The notes under the pieces are model-generated. The model did not search any database. It worked only from the letters and a program-made list of their open reading frames with translations, and had not been told where the DNA came from. Shown piece by piece: positions 39,238 to 51,200 of a stretch of 64,000 nucleotides of DNA. Position 1 is the first letter of the stretch. Each line of letters starts with the position of its first letter. Origin of the DNA: Neelides folsomi (Eukaryota; Arthropoda; Collembola; Neelipleona; Neelidae); contig JAQGBZ010000114.1 of NCBI GenBank assembly GCA_034687125.1, positions 62,001 to 126,000 of the forward strand, read 5' to 3'. A program made the translations under genes and the position numbers.

Positions 39238-42200
39238 GGACCACTCGACTGTCTAATAATTCGGGGCTAGGCTCAACCTCCCGCACGGCCATTCCGATCC
39301 AAATTACGACCCTCTTCGGCCTCTTTTGTCCAGCTAGGAATTATGGCGGAATGCTGGACTCGGACCAAAGATTCCGCATGCTCCCTCGCCAAATATCCCA
39401 AATGAGCCCACGCACTCCTGACCTTCTCGAAGGTTTAAAATGAGGATGATAATGACGGAATCGGATGATGCCTTCGTGCCCTCCTTTCCCTCTTCTTCCA
39501 AATGAAGTGTATTGATCTTGGGTCTAAATTGTCATTTCCTCCCCTAAATTGCCTAAATGGAGTTTTCTCAAGTCTTTCTCGCGTCGGTCTGGGCTATAAT
39601 AATGTATATATAACTACAACGAAAGTTAAGTGAGTGGCGGAAAGGAAGGAGAAGAGGTGAATAAGTGACGGGTGGATGAGCGGGTTCGTTTTGAGTTGCC
39701 ACCGTTTGCCTATTAATTTCCAAGGAGGAAATTAATCAAATTATGCTTGGAAAGGAGAAGACCCAAAGTGATAGAGCTGAGGCGAGAAAGAAGAGCTAAA
39801 GTGGGAGAATTGGGGGAGAGGATTCAGAGAGGTGCGGGTTCGTCCGCGGAATGAAAAAGTGTAAGACAGGAGAAAGATTAATCGTCGGAGAGTAATTTGT
39901 CACACAAGCCGAGGAAGTCCCTCTTCAAAAAATAGGGAGAGAGAAAACAAGATTTGGAGCTGCCGCACCCAAATAAGCCCCCTTTCCTTCAATCTTCATT
40001 CGCTTCATTTTCTCATCTTCTTTCGTGGTATAACAAGGGCAATTGGGGGACGATGGTTTGGGAGTCTTTTTGAGCCTTGGCTAATACTTTCCCTCTCTCT
40101 TGGTCCATTAGGCGGAGAAAACCAGAGAAAGATTCTGGAAGAAAAGAGAGTCAAAGTTTGGAGATTTAGAAGTAAATGTGGAGGAAGGGAATAAGAGGGG
40201 AATGGGTTGTCGCCAAACTTCAGTTATCTCATATCTTCATATCGAACATCAAAGATGAAACATTTTTCTTTCCCAGCTCCTTTGTAACATCTATAAAAAT
40301 TTTATCACTCTTCGTACACTGAACTTTTTTGAAACTACTCTTATGAGAAGAAAGGAAGTCGGAATCTATATTTCCCACTCATATTCTCACGACCCAATTC
40401 TCCCTCGCCCGCCCCTTTCATTAAAAAGTAATGGAAGTTCCGATGAGCAAAACTACTCAATTTTACCAACTCAATTCTTAAGTTTTTTCGCTTAACACGA
40501 TCTAACATTTATAATAATTGATCTTGTGAGACAATAAAACTGACATTTATTAAAAGTAAAATCCCCATTAATAATAATTCTTGAATTACATTATAAACAT
40601 GATACAACTTGATATAATACACAATAAATAAACTTTATTATATATGTGGTATAACTTTAATCGAAAGACATTTTAAGCTTTTTATAAGTATTAGAAATAT
40701 AAACTACAAAATACATTTTATATATTATTTATTGATATTGTCTGTAATAAATTTTCCTTTATGGCAGCTCGTACTAAAAATTTTATTCTTCTTTTTCTCA
40801 CTTCGTAGGAATATTGGAAATTAAAGATCGCATTCAATGGAATCATTAAATTATATTCTTTTTTCTTTTGATTATAGTATCATTTAACATTAGAATCAAT
40901 AAAAAATCAAATCTAATTACGATTCTAAGAACTTCCATTATAAATAAGTAGCTACTCAAATGGAAAGAAAACAAGAGCCAAAAAATCTACTCAAAATTGC
41001 ACTAATTAAATTTACGTGGAGCAATGATGAGGGCCAAGTCTTTTCATTTCTTAATTCAAAGACTCTTAAGATGCATTAACTTCCATATTACACCCTTTGT
41101 TTCCTATATAGGACCCGTTTGAGCTTTTTCTCTTTCGCAGAAAAGTAATCTGAAGGTTCTGGCTCGAACCGCAAGTTCTCAATTGGATGGAGTGGTCGTA
41201 GTAGAGGAATCCTCCCTTAAAGTAAGACATGTGGAAAACAAAGTGGAGGCTATAAAAAACACTTAATGGCCCTCCAATAATTACGACCATAAAACATCGG
41301 TTTATCTTCCACTTGTATCATTTAAATGTTTATTTCAATTGAAGTTCGGTCTTTGTGGTCGTATCGCACTCTTTGACGTTCACTTCTTTTTCACTCACTC
41401 CTCCTTTCTAACCTCCGAGAGCGGCCATTTATCTTCAACAATCCTCATTCGCACGTCTAATTCTTCTCCCCTTCAAGGTAATTCATGGGAATGGAATGGG
41501 ACCATATTCACTAATTCACATCAGATACACTCCAGGCCACGAATCCTGAAGATATCAATCAATCAACCGGCGTCATCCATCCTCTCCACCCTAATTCGAA
41601 ACTGAAGCCAAGAAGACACGACAAATGATGAAGGAACCCAATTGAGCTCTCACTCACAATTTCAACTACCTGTCATGTTTGCAAATATCTAATCAGGGTA
41701 AAAAAAAGATTCTTAAGGGCGTTCCCTTTTAACAAACTGATTTTTTATTTATATTTGCAAAAACTGAAGGCTACTACTACAATACAAAGATGTGTTTGTT
41801 GTAGCTACATATTATAATATTCAAGTAAAGAGAAAGTCTGAGAAAGAAATCTTATACAATAAGTGAAGCATGTTATTTTAGACAGGTTGGCGTTCAATTT
41901 GTATTTGAGTGGACAAAGTGGAAAAATATTATACATACAAGAGTCGTATTTTAGTTGTACTCTATATTATACCAATATTGGTTAAGTATTGGATTTTAAT
42001 GTTTATGCTACCAAAGACTCACATTCAGATATTATAATACCTACTTTTCTATGTATTATTCTTGAATATATTTGTATTTTTGTATGTAACGTAGATATAG
42101 CATAAATATAATAAGACGAATATTATTGTACGCACTATTATATTGTATTATGTATAGTATTATACAATACATCTATCAATGTGACTGACAATTTTATTTT

Positions 42201-45200
42201 TCGTAAAAAAGAGATATTCAAATCTAAAGTATTATTTGATATCTCTGTTTCGATCTCCTTTCCTCTTTTTTGAATTCTGACAAACATATGGGAATCGGAA
42301 AACAGTGTTTAAAAGAGTGCGTCTTAAGAATACGCAATTTTCTTCTGTATTCGACGCACGGAGTATTTTTGTTGTTGTGAGTTTGTGTATATAAAATATA
42401 AATACGATACCTTTGTACATATATGTGCACTATAGAATATTTGGTCACATAGAATTGAATTAAGAAAAAAGCCTTTTCCGAATTGCGAAGAGAAGCCTGA
42501 AAGTTGCGATAGGGAAGAAAGCAAGAGAGAAAAACGGAGACAGAAGAAAAGTTTCCTGAAAAATATTGAAAAATTGCCTTCTTTCCTCAACGACATTTTT
42601 GCATTTGTTAGCGTGTCTTTTGCATTCTCTACATTTGTAGAGATTTCTCCCTCCCTTTCCACGTATGTGTCTATACGTGTGTAGACACGGCGACTCAACT
42701 CCCTAAAGAGAGTCCGGAAAGTCGAGATGGAACCAGCTTTCGTTCTTGCTGTTCTCGACTCACGCTTCCTTTTCTTAAATTTACATTTCCAGTCTTACTT
42801 GAGACATTTGCAAAAAGAAAACAAGGAGAATAAACTAAAAAAGATCCTTTGTTGCGTCTTTCACTTTTCACTTGAAATGAATTCATGTATTTATGTAATG
42901 GGAAATAAGTCTTTGATGGGGCTTTATAAATGCGCCATTCTTTATTCATCTCGAGAAGATTTGAGGAATTTTAGAAATTTGACCGCGCATTTAAGCTTAA
43001 ACGGTAAGTTTGGTTGTATTTCAGAAATGCATAGAAAATTCACTTATTAAATATTCAAGACATTCTTGCCTATTTAGTCAAGCAAAACGAACTGCTGAGG
43101 TTTTCCAAAGAATACAAAGATGTTTTGTTCGGTAGCAGGTGGAAGTTTTTATATTAGAATTTCTCAACGATTCACCAGAACTTCATAAGAAAATATTTCT
43201 GATATTTCTGGAGCTATTTTCTTCTAACTACTAATAATATGTTTTGATATTTATAAAGGGTAATACAGGTGTACTTACGACTCTAAAGAGTAACATTTAC
43301 TGAAAGCATTAATGCAATATAATACCTATCTACTATACCATACTTACATTTACAATATGATATATATATACTATAAAAAGATCGACATTTTTACCTAGGT
43401 AATGTTATATTCATCAGTAAATATTCACTTTAACTTACCTACCTATATTTCAATACACTCTTCACTTTGTCCTTTCTATGATTTTCTTAATATTGCTTAT
43501 TTCTTTTAACAAATGAAACTTAATATTGCAATGCTAAAATATAAATAATATTTGTATATTAGAGTATCTTCTCGTATTTCCCATAATAATTGGTTCATAT
43601 TTTCCACTGCATTGATTTTATTTAACTACATAATATTTATTTAATTTGTTCATATCAGTATACAGGAGTAAATGTAATGGATATAAGTATTATACTACTG
43701 TATCATAGTAAAAATAAATTGAAAAGCGTGCAATTGCAATCGAAGTACATGTTACCTTTACATGCATACGCCATAAGTAGGAAAAAAGTATAGTAAATAT
43801 AATGTAATTCGAATTCGCTTAAGGCCAGAGTGTGAAAATAATTAATTTTTTAAATCTTCAAGATTGCAGATTAATTTCATGATTCAAATGTGACTCACCG
43901 AAGAGGAATGTGAAGAGGAACTTTCATTTTGCTCAAGGAGAATAATAATAAAATGGTTGAAAACGGGGAATGAGAAGTCAAGCAAGCATATAATGAGTGA
44001 CTGACATACCAATGATACACCTCGGTCTATCTGTACTCTTATATTTGGAAATCGTTCTGTCGAGGTTCCTACATAACTCCATGATGTTCCATGCGAAATG
44101 AATGCAAATCTCTCATTGAGAGGTCTCTTCCTTCCGCTCACCTTTCCCCCATCCACTTTGCCTTATGAAAGCAGCTCCTTGTCAAATATTTTCCTCCCTT
44201 CACCTCTTTTATTCATTGGATTTTGAGGGGAGATCTTTAGGTTTTGGATTGGTTGAAGGGAGAGTGAGCCGAGTCTTGGTATTCAGAGAATCTTTTCAAT
44301 TCCCATTTCTTCCCTTCATATCCCCATTCCATCATCTTTTCATAGGCGGAAGCCGAAGACCCAAATCATACAAATAAGATGAGGATATAACATATACTAA
44401 TGCATGTATTTATAAGGGGAAGGGAAAAGGTCCTCTGAGGAATCAGAGCACGTAGAGAACAGAACTTGCTCTGGGCATTGGGTTAGCCTGCCTACCCACT
44501 TTATACTCCGTTTTTATAGATTAGCCAAACAAGGAAGCTTTGTGAGAAACGTCCCACCTGTCTTCTCCTTTGTCTATAATTCGCCTTCAAAGGCCTTTAA
44601 CCAATACAAATGCTACTCTAGATTCTAAATTGGATCGAACTCAATTTGAGGCATTCAACTCTTTATCTCGCCCCCTTCCTCTCATCCTAACCAAATAAAC
44701 AATGAATGAATACAGAGAACTTCCTCTCGATCGTCTCTTAAAGATACACGAGACCTCTCAGCATCCTAACGAATCGGTTCTGTATGGAACTAGCCTGCCA
44801 TTTAGAATTCTCTTCAATGGCCAGAATAATGTTTGAGATGAAACTTAACGAGGATGGGTGATGACACGATTATAGTTCGCATTGTGTAAGTTGTCATTTA
44901 AGGAAAATTGCTCCAAGAGTCTTGTGTCATTAAAGTTGATTTTACCATTGTGAGTAGGGAAATGGTGCAAACTGGAGATAGCGTAATTAAAATTATAATT
45001 CAGCTCGCGAATTTGATAAATTTTAAGTACATTAAAATGATTGAAGAATTTCTCAAAGTTCAATTCGAGTACCACACGGCTGTAGTTTATAGTTATTCTT
45101 CCTAAGTATGTAACTAATATATATTAAGTGGTTGGCAAATTGTTCTCCGACCTTATGCTCTTTCCATGATTCCGGGATAAGTGTTGGGTGAAGAACTCTC

Positions 45201-48200
45201 ATTTCTCAGGTTGGATCTGGAGATAGGAAGGTACACGTCTGGAGGGGGAGGAGCAGAAATAGAAAATAAGAGAGAAATCCTCCATAACTCCGGCTTAAAA
45301 TAGTGAAAGAAGATAACAAAGGAGTTTCTTTGGCCGAGAGAGAGATTAGTGCCAGAGTTATCTGGAGCATCCCTCCTTGGCCTTTGAAGGGTGCAAGAGC
45401 CGAAGCCGGCATGTAATATATTATATAGGAGTTTCTCTCTCTCATCTAATCGTAATTGTGGAAGGCTAACGCTCGGCTTAAGGACTCGAATTATAGAGGT
45501 GGTTAAATGCGGGTTTGCTCGGAGGCCTCTATTAACACAACTCCTATCTAGGTATACATGTATGTATCAATGTGAGCGGCAGAGTTATCTACGGGCCCTA
45601 TTAGGATAAGGCAGGAATGGGATGAGATATGTGAGGTATGGATTCTGATTTTGATTGATGAGCCCTAATATTAACTTGAAGAAGAACGGATTTCGGCTAC
45701 AAGCGTCTGAACTTTCTGAAGGGAATTCTAATCTTGTGGTCGTATTATTTATCCCAGTAATAAGAAGCAGGATTAAGGAGGTGCGGACTCAGTTCCATTA
45801 CCTCATCCACTCAAAAGGACTCTCTCCAATTTGCCTACATTTGCTCTGGGTTTGGGAAGCAGCAGAGTCTGAAGAATCCCCGAGTCTTCAACTGCCTGTC
45901 GGCTGCTCCCTGAAGTGCTCCTCTCTCCACACATAGAAAACAGCGAGTTGTGCGGGTTCAGAGCATGCGTTTGACCGAAAGTGCCTTTCCATGCTTTCAC
46001 TCCGCTCCTCAAATTCGGCTGGAACAGAGAGAGCTATCTCACCCGGAGGGTCTCCACATTACTCCCACAAAAGTTTCTTTTCAGTTGGATTCGGAGATGT
46101 GAAAGTGACAGACCGGATTCTTGTTTGTTGTGGTTCGCTCCGTGCTCTCCTATCAATACGTCAGTCCCCATGAGTGGGTAAACAGCCACATTCAAATCTC
46201 AGCCCTGACTGAGCTCAAACCACTACGGGTCTCTGGGTAAACTTTCTCAAGAAGCTTTTCAGCCCAAAAGTTCAAAACCCCTCGCCACCCGTCCGTCGTT
46301 CCCAATTCCGCTCCTTAACCGAAGTGAGGTGAAAAAGAAGCGAGAAATTTCTCTAATTAATTTACTTAGTTTCATTTCCATCTCGGATTCCCATGTGGAA
46401 AAGTGAGTGATGTGATTTCGCCGCCTCCTGTACTAACCCTCTGATTCCACTTGAGTCTCGATTAGTTTAGCTCAAGAGTCCTTCAAGGACTTCTTTCTCA
46501 TTTGCAATTCAGCGGAGTCGATCCGTTTCATCTTCCTTTCACTCTTAGTTCATCGGGAGAGTGGCAGCGATTCAAACAAACCTTCCTTTATACGACCATT
46601 AACTTGCCAAATTCCATCATTCTCCCTCATCAGTATTCAAGGTACGTTTTTCTTCATTGTACCACAAATGTAATTAGAAGATGAAAATTAGGAAATGAAA
46701 TTTTCCTTTTGACACTTATTAATTAACATTAATTTTGAGATCGTGTAGAAATTTAAAATAATTAATGATAACTAAAGTAAGTTTGAATTGACTATTTTTA
46801 GAATTAACACGTTTAAATTTTATGAACAATAATTTATTTTACTTGGAATTTAAAGGCGTTTGATTTGAACTCATATATTCCTAATAGTTATTGGTACTCA
46901 AGTACTGATGCAATGGCTATGAAGTTTATATCCATACTGTATCGGTTAATATTTATTAAAATAGATATAAAGGGTTTTTTTAAAATTATTTTATAATATA
47001 AATACTTATTTTTATTACAAAATTATTTTGTATTATATAAATATTTATTTACTAAATAATACTAACTAAATCATGAGTTTAACTCGGGGAAATTATTTCC
47101 AAATTACATGCTTGAATAAATTGCAAACAATAATACCTAAATAATCCGATAATTTTAGTGCGTAGTATAAACATCTTAATTATCAAATCAAATATTTAGT
47201 ATCCACTTAAGATCAACAATGTTCTTCAAAGGATTATACATAAATTATGTTCATTATCACGATTATTGAATTTCGGCATAGAAAGACTCAATGAGAAAAC
47301 AAGAAAATGAGCCAGGAATTGGAAAGCAAGAAGCCTTTGTTCTTTTCCCTGAAAGCATCTTTTCTCTTTCTCATAAGAAAAAGAAATCAGATTTTTCTCA
47401 TAAAAACGAAGGATGAGCCCTTGAGTGGAAATTGAGTATAGCATTTCCCAAGCCTTCTTTCTCAACCCTCAAACATGACATGATTGCAAAGGGAGCCGCT
47501 GTAATGCAACAATAGGCTAACATGAGCTCCTGGGAAAAAAGTAGCAAGAGCATGAAGGGCATTGAGCGTGGCACGAAGCAAACAGAGTCGATGAGTATAT
47601 AATATTAACTCTACTATATGAATCCAACTCATACACATACGGTATGTGTACTTACATAAATACAACGATACAATAGAACCATGTATGGGATGGTGTTCAT
47701 AGTGTGTGTACACATTACTCTAATACTTACTCTGCCTTACTCTGTAGTTTGAAAGGCCCACGAACTTGTTTCATCTCAAAAGGCTCAAACAAGATGGAAG
47801 TCAGTCAGTGAGGCTTCGACGTGTCAGCACTCTCTGGAGCCAAATGAGTTAACCGAGTTGCGAAAAAATATCTCATAAAATGGGTTTACGAGGAATGAAA
47901 AAAGAAGTAGGGGCTTAAAGATGTGCAACATCTTTGTCTTTTTCTCTTCCTTGAATGTGACTCAGAGTGAGTTCCCCTGAGGCTTTCGTCGAAGGAGCCG
48001 AAACCTTCCAGTCTGATTTTCACTCTCCTAGCCCTCGAGTCTTCCGCCTCAACTTGTGAATCTATCCATCCATTTATTATGATGTGCCGCAGCTTCGGAA
48101 TCCACCAAGGAGAGGTTGGAGAAGCCGCTTAGGAACCCAAACTCTCGCTCACTTGCTCCCTGCCTTTGATAAGTTGAGGGGTTAAAGGCCTCGGCCTTTT

Positions 48201-49108
48201 CCACCTATGGGATATGCCCCGCACGCCATAATACTTCTCTCATAAAAGCTAGCGATAATCCTCTTCTTTGTCTGATTAAGCCCCTTTCCGGGATTCTCGC
48301 TAGACAAAGCCACACCTTCGCGAAATTCCGTTAAGAAAGAGAAGAAATTCACACATTCCTTTTAAGAACTTTCACTCCAATTGCACTTTCTTCTCAATTG
48401 AAAGCTCCGTTTCGGAGACACTGACCGTTCCTCGTGCCGCCTTTTCCTTCCCCTCCTCTCTTTGATTTCAAAGGGAAACGATCAATAAGTCATCTGGAGC
48501 CATGGCCAAGAGCCTCCTCTGATAAGGTTCGTTAAAACTCTTCTTCAAAACAAAGGGGCAAAGGAAAACACTGAAAACAGCCAGTATCGTCTTCTCTCCG
48601 CTCCCGGGTGAAGTCGACTGCCTCCTAATGAGCAGTGAGCGTGGATAATTGTATTCAAATTGCCTCTTATACATCCTATATACCTTTGCTTAATGCACCT
48701 CCACTTTCCTCTGTCACATGAAGTGGAGCCTATTAAACGTGTTTCAAAACATTTGCCTTGTTAAAGAAGGATGAAGCAATAATGTTGCTCTTCCTCTGTT
48801 CAAATTAGTTACGGTATTGGTCCCACCTTTCTATTTATTTATTCGAAATTTATTCTATCTAGTTTTATCAGATGTAAGATAGTCATAGTAATTTTGAGCT
48901 TATTTAAAAGTTTGAAGTAGGTACTACATAATAAATAATTAACCAACTAAAAATGTACCATAGTATGTATGTATGTAATATAGTAAAGGGTACGTATATT
49001 AAATGCAGAATATAATAGGTATAAATACAGGGATAAGTAATATGTGTATGAATAGGATTTGCTCTAGAAAATACTAAACTAGGTTTTTATAATCATGTAA
49101 TGTACAGA

Positions 49109-49127
49109 TACGTATACAGTATACGTA
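49109..49127. repeat. Short palindrome
   Basis: TACGTATA and its reverse complement TATACGTA flank a 3-nt loop (CAG). It lies 62 bp before the MITE. It is probably chance in sequence rich in TAC/GTA. Confidence 0.6.
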
Positions 49128-49188
49128 CTGATAGTGTAACGTAAGAATTGACCATGTCGTTCTAATTTAATGTGGTGCACTATATGTA

Positions 49189-49570
49189 CAGGGTAAGGCT
49201 AAAGTCGCTTCGTTTTTTAATCATTTAATAACTTAAAGGTGATCATTGATAAAATCTTTTATGATAGCAATTCGATGGGGAATATATCAATATATTATGT
49301 ATCCAAATATAAGCCGAAATGGTTAAACATTAAATAAACGACAGTCACTTTTCTTTGAGAAAACGTGATTTCTCGCAGAAAAGGACTTCAGAAAGGAGGT
49401 TTTCTGTGTATCGAAGCCAAGATTTAGCTTAATTAACCAGTTAAATTTCATTTTTATATGATATGGTATACTCTAAGGAAGATACTAGCCAATTTTAATA
49501 AAAATCGATTAAAGAATAAAAAAGATATGATTGATTTTGAACAAAACGAAGCGACTTTAGCCTCACCCTG
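49189..49570. mobile_element. Tc1/mariner-type MITE with 28-bp terminal inverted repeats and TA duplication
   Basis: The left end (49189-49216) begins CAGGGTAAGGCTAAAGTCGC and continues TTCGTTTT. The right end (49543-49570) is its reverse complement with one mismatch (AAGG against GAGG). Both ends are flanked by TA (49187-49188 and 49571-49572), the target duplication made by Tc1/mariner-superfamily transposases. The 382-bp body has no open frame that could encode a transposase, so the element is non-autonomous and would have needed an enzyme supplied in trans. The near-identical ends suggest a fairly recent insertion. Confidence 0.9.
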
Positions 49571-49683
49571 TATGTATACAATACATACAAGTAAAATCAT
49601 AATAAAATTAAGTAATTACTGAAAAGTAATTTTATTAATAACTACCAAACCATTTGATATTTTAGTAATGGTTTAAATCCTGG

Positions 49684-50559
49684 AGCCCGTTGCACCGAAT
49701 CAACTTTTTTCTTTTTACTTTGCAAAATGTAAAAAGTAAAAAGTAATATCATTGCACAACAACCAACACGTTACTTTGTACATTTTGCAAATTAACTTTT
49801 TACTTTTTTATTCTTGTTTGAACGCTAATTGTTGATTTCATTGGCGGATTATTTAAATTCATTTAATTAAACAATATTTTGATTTTGATTTATGATTCAC
49901 AATTCACATCATTAATCGTTTTGATTTAATTAAACCTCTAAACTTAAAGGTACTAAAATATTTTCACAATCACCTATGAAGAGATTACCCTGATGGATTT
50001 GTAAACCTCTTACACCTTCATGAAACATTGTCTGACTCTGAACAATTACCAATCCAAATTTTGACATTGTGAATTAATTTCGATTAAACGTTGAAAGCCC
50101 TTGTTTGATCAAAAACGGTGTTTTTTCTTTTCGTTCTCTACTTATCGACTTTGTTGGAGAATAGGAGATTTCCCATGTTTATTAATAAAATGTTTATGTA
50201 CCGTATTAATTACAGCAAATTGTAATTAACAATGACAAAAGTTGGTAAATTTTATACTCCCTTGCTATTCTAGGTTGGTATCGTTAATATAGATGTGAGA
50301 ATTGTGAACATTTTAAATAATTATGTTCGTAAAGTCAATAAATAGCACTTTTTTAAGTATTGCAAAGTATAGATTATACTTTAGTAAGCGTTTTGGTGCA
50401 ACGAAAACGTTCACTTTGTTACTTTTACTTTGTACTTATTACTTTGCAAACCTTGCTTTTTTACTTTTTACTTTTCAAATTCGGTGCAACGATTTATACA
50501 ATTATTTGCAAAGTAACAAGTAAAAAGTTAAAAGTAAAAAGTGACTGATGCAACGAGCC
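49684..50559. mobile_element. Non-autonomous DNA element, about 876 bp, with GCCCGTTGCA-type inverted ends
   Basis: The left end AGCCCGTTGCAC faces a right end whose reverse complement is GGCTCGTTGCAT. A possible 5-bp target duplication, CCTGG, flanks it (49679-49683 and 50560-50564). Both subterminal zones (about 49700-49815 and 50400-50545) are packed with variants of AAAGTAAAAAG and TTTACTTTGCAAA in both orientations. A second internal inverted copy of CGTTGCACCGAAT occurs at 49688-49700 and 50479-50491. No transposase frame is present. The class is uncertain. hAT or PIF/Harbinger-like origins are possible, but the target duplication length is not decisive. Confidence 0.7.
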
Positions 50560-50564
50560 CCTGG

Positions 50565-51142
50565 TTTTGGTTCCTTTACCCATTCAATACCATTATGCAG
50601 AGATATCCTTTTAAATAATGGTTTATAAAATCGAGGCTTAATTTGGAGGAAAAATATCTAAATATAAGTAGATTTTTATTATTAAACTTAAAGACCATTT
50701 AAATAAGTAAATGTGCTGTAAAAGCTTTGTTCTACATATTCTGTAAATCGGTTTTCTCCCATTCACTCTTTTAATTTGCATAGAGTGAAAAAGCTCATAA
50801 GTAGTTCAAAACTGGGAAAAGTTCTTACCCAATTTTGGTATTAAGTATACAATATTAATAGCCATTGTAACTTAATTATGATGATGAGTAAATTTTACTC
50901 TTTCCCAACTTTTCAGGAATTCCAGCGTAGGAGAGAAGAGAGCCAAGTTTTCCAATTACATGAAAGAAGAAGGGCGGCGTCTCGTAGTCTTAGGACATGG
51001 ATTTAAATATTCTGGCCCAAGTTTTACTAACGGATAAGAAGGCTCTTGAACGTGTCGAAAGTGAAAGTTTTGAAGGGGAATCTTCGCCCTATCTCTGAAG
51101 GACTGTTTGAAGAAGGCCGAGAAGCTCCTCAAGTTATTCACA
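50565..51142. other. Region just upstream of gene B
   Basis: It should include the 5' UTR and perhaps the proximal promoter of gene B. It is AT-rich up to about 50900, then becomes more GC-rich toward the ATG. I cannot identify a TATA box, initiator or transcription start with confidence. Confidence 0.5.
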
Positions 51143-51200
51143 ATGGGGAAATTCGTGGTGATGTCAGTTTTGACAGTATTGTTCTCCCTGCGAATAAGTG
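51143..51200 (+). CDS. beat-like: Gene B exon 1: start codon and signal peptide
   Basis: ACAATGG gives an acceptable start context. It encodes MGKFVVMSVLTVLFSLRIS plus one base and ends at AGTG|GTAAGT in phase 1. That is the same phase and design as gene A exon 1, and the join to exon 2 restores a Gly as in gene A. The link spans 10,056 bp and is inferred from phase and paralogue structure. A different, unseen first exon closer to 61257 is possible. Confidence 0.65.

Larger units (their letters stand above)
30905..49188. other. Long spacer between the two genes, no supported gene
   Basis: I find no coding exon I can defend in these 18 kb. AT-rich blocks (about 31360-31760, 32460-33100, 35030-35560, 36290-36660, 40490-40960, 41800-42240, 43230-43870, 46680-47210) alternate with GC-richer purine/pyrimidine islands. 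The largest ATG-started frame (38713-39237, 174 codons) is described separately. A small palindrome lies at 49109-49127. Confidence 0.55.

Noticed and set aside
41150..41180. GGTTCGAGCC-like T-loop sequence on the minus strand suggesting a tRNA
   Set aside because: No matching acceptor stem, D-arm or anticodon stem at the required distances.
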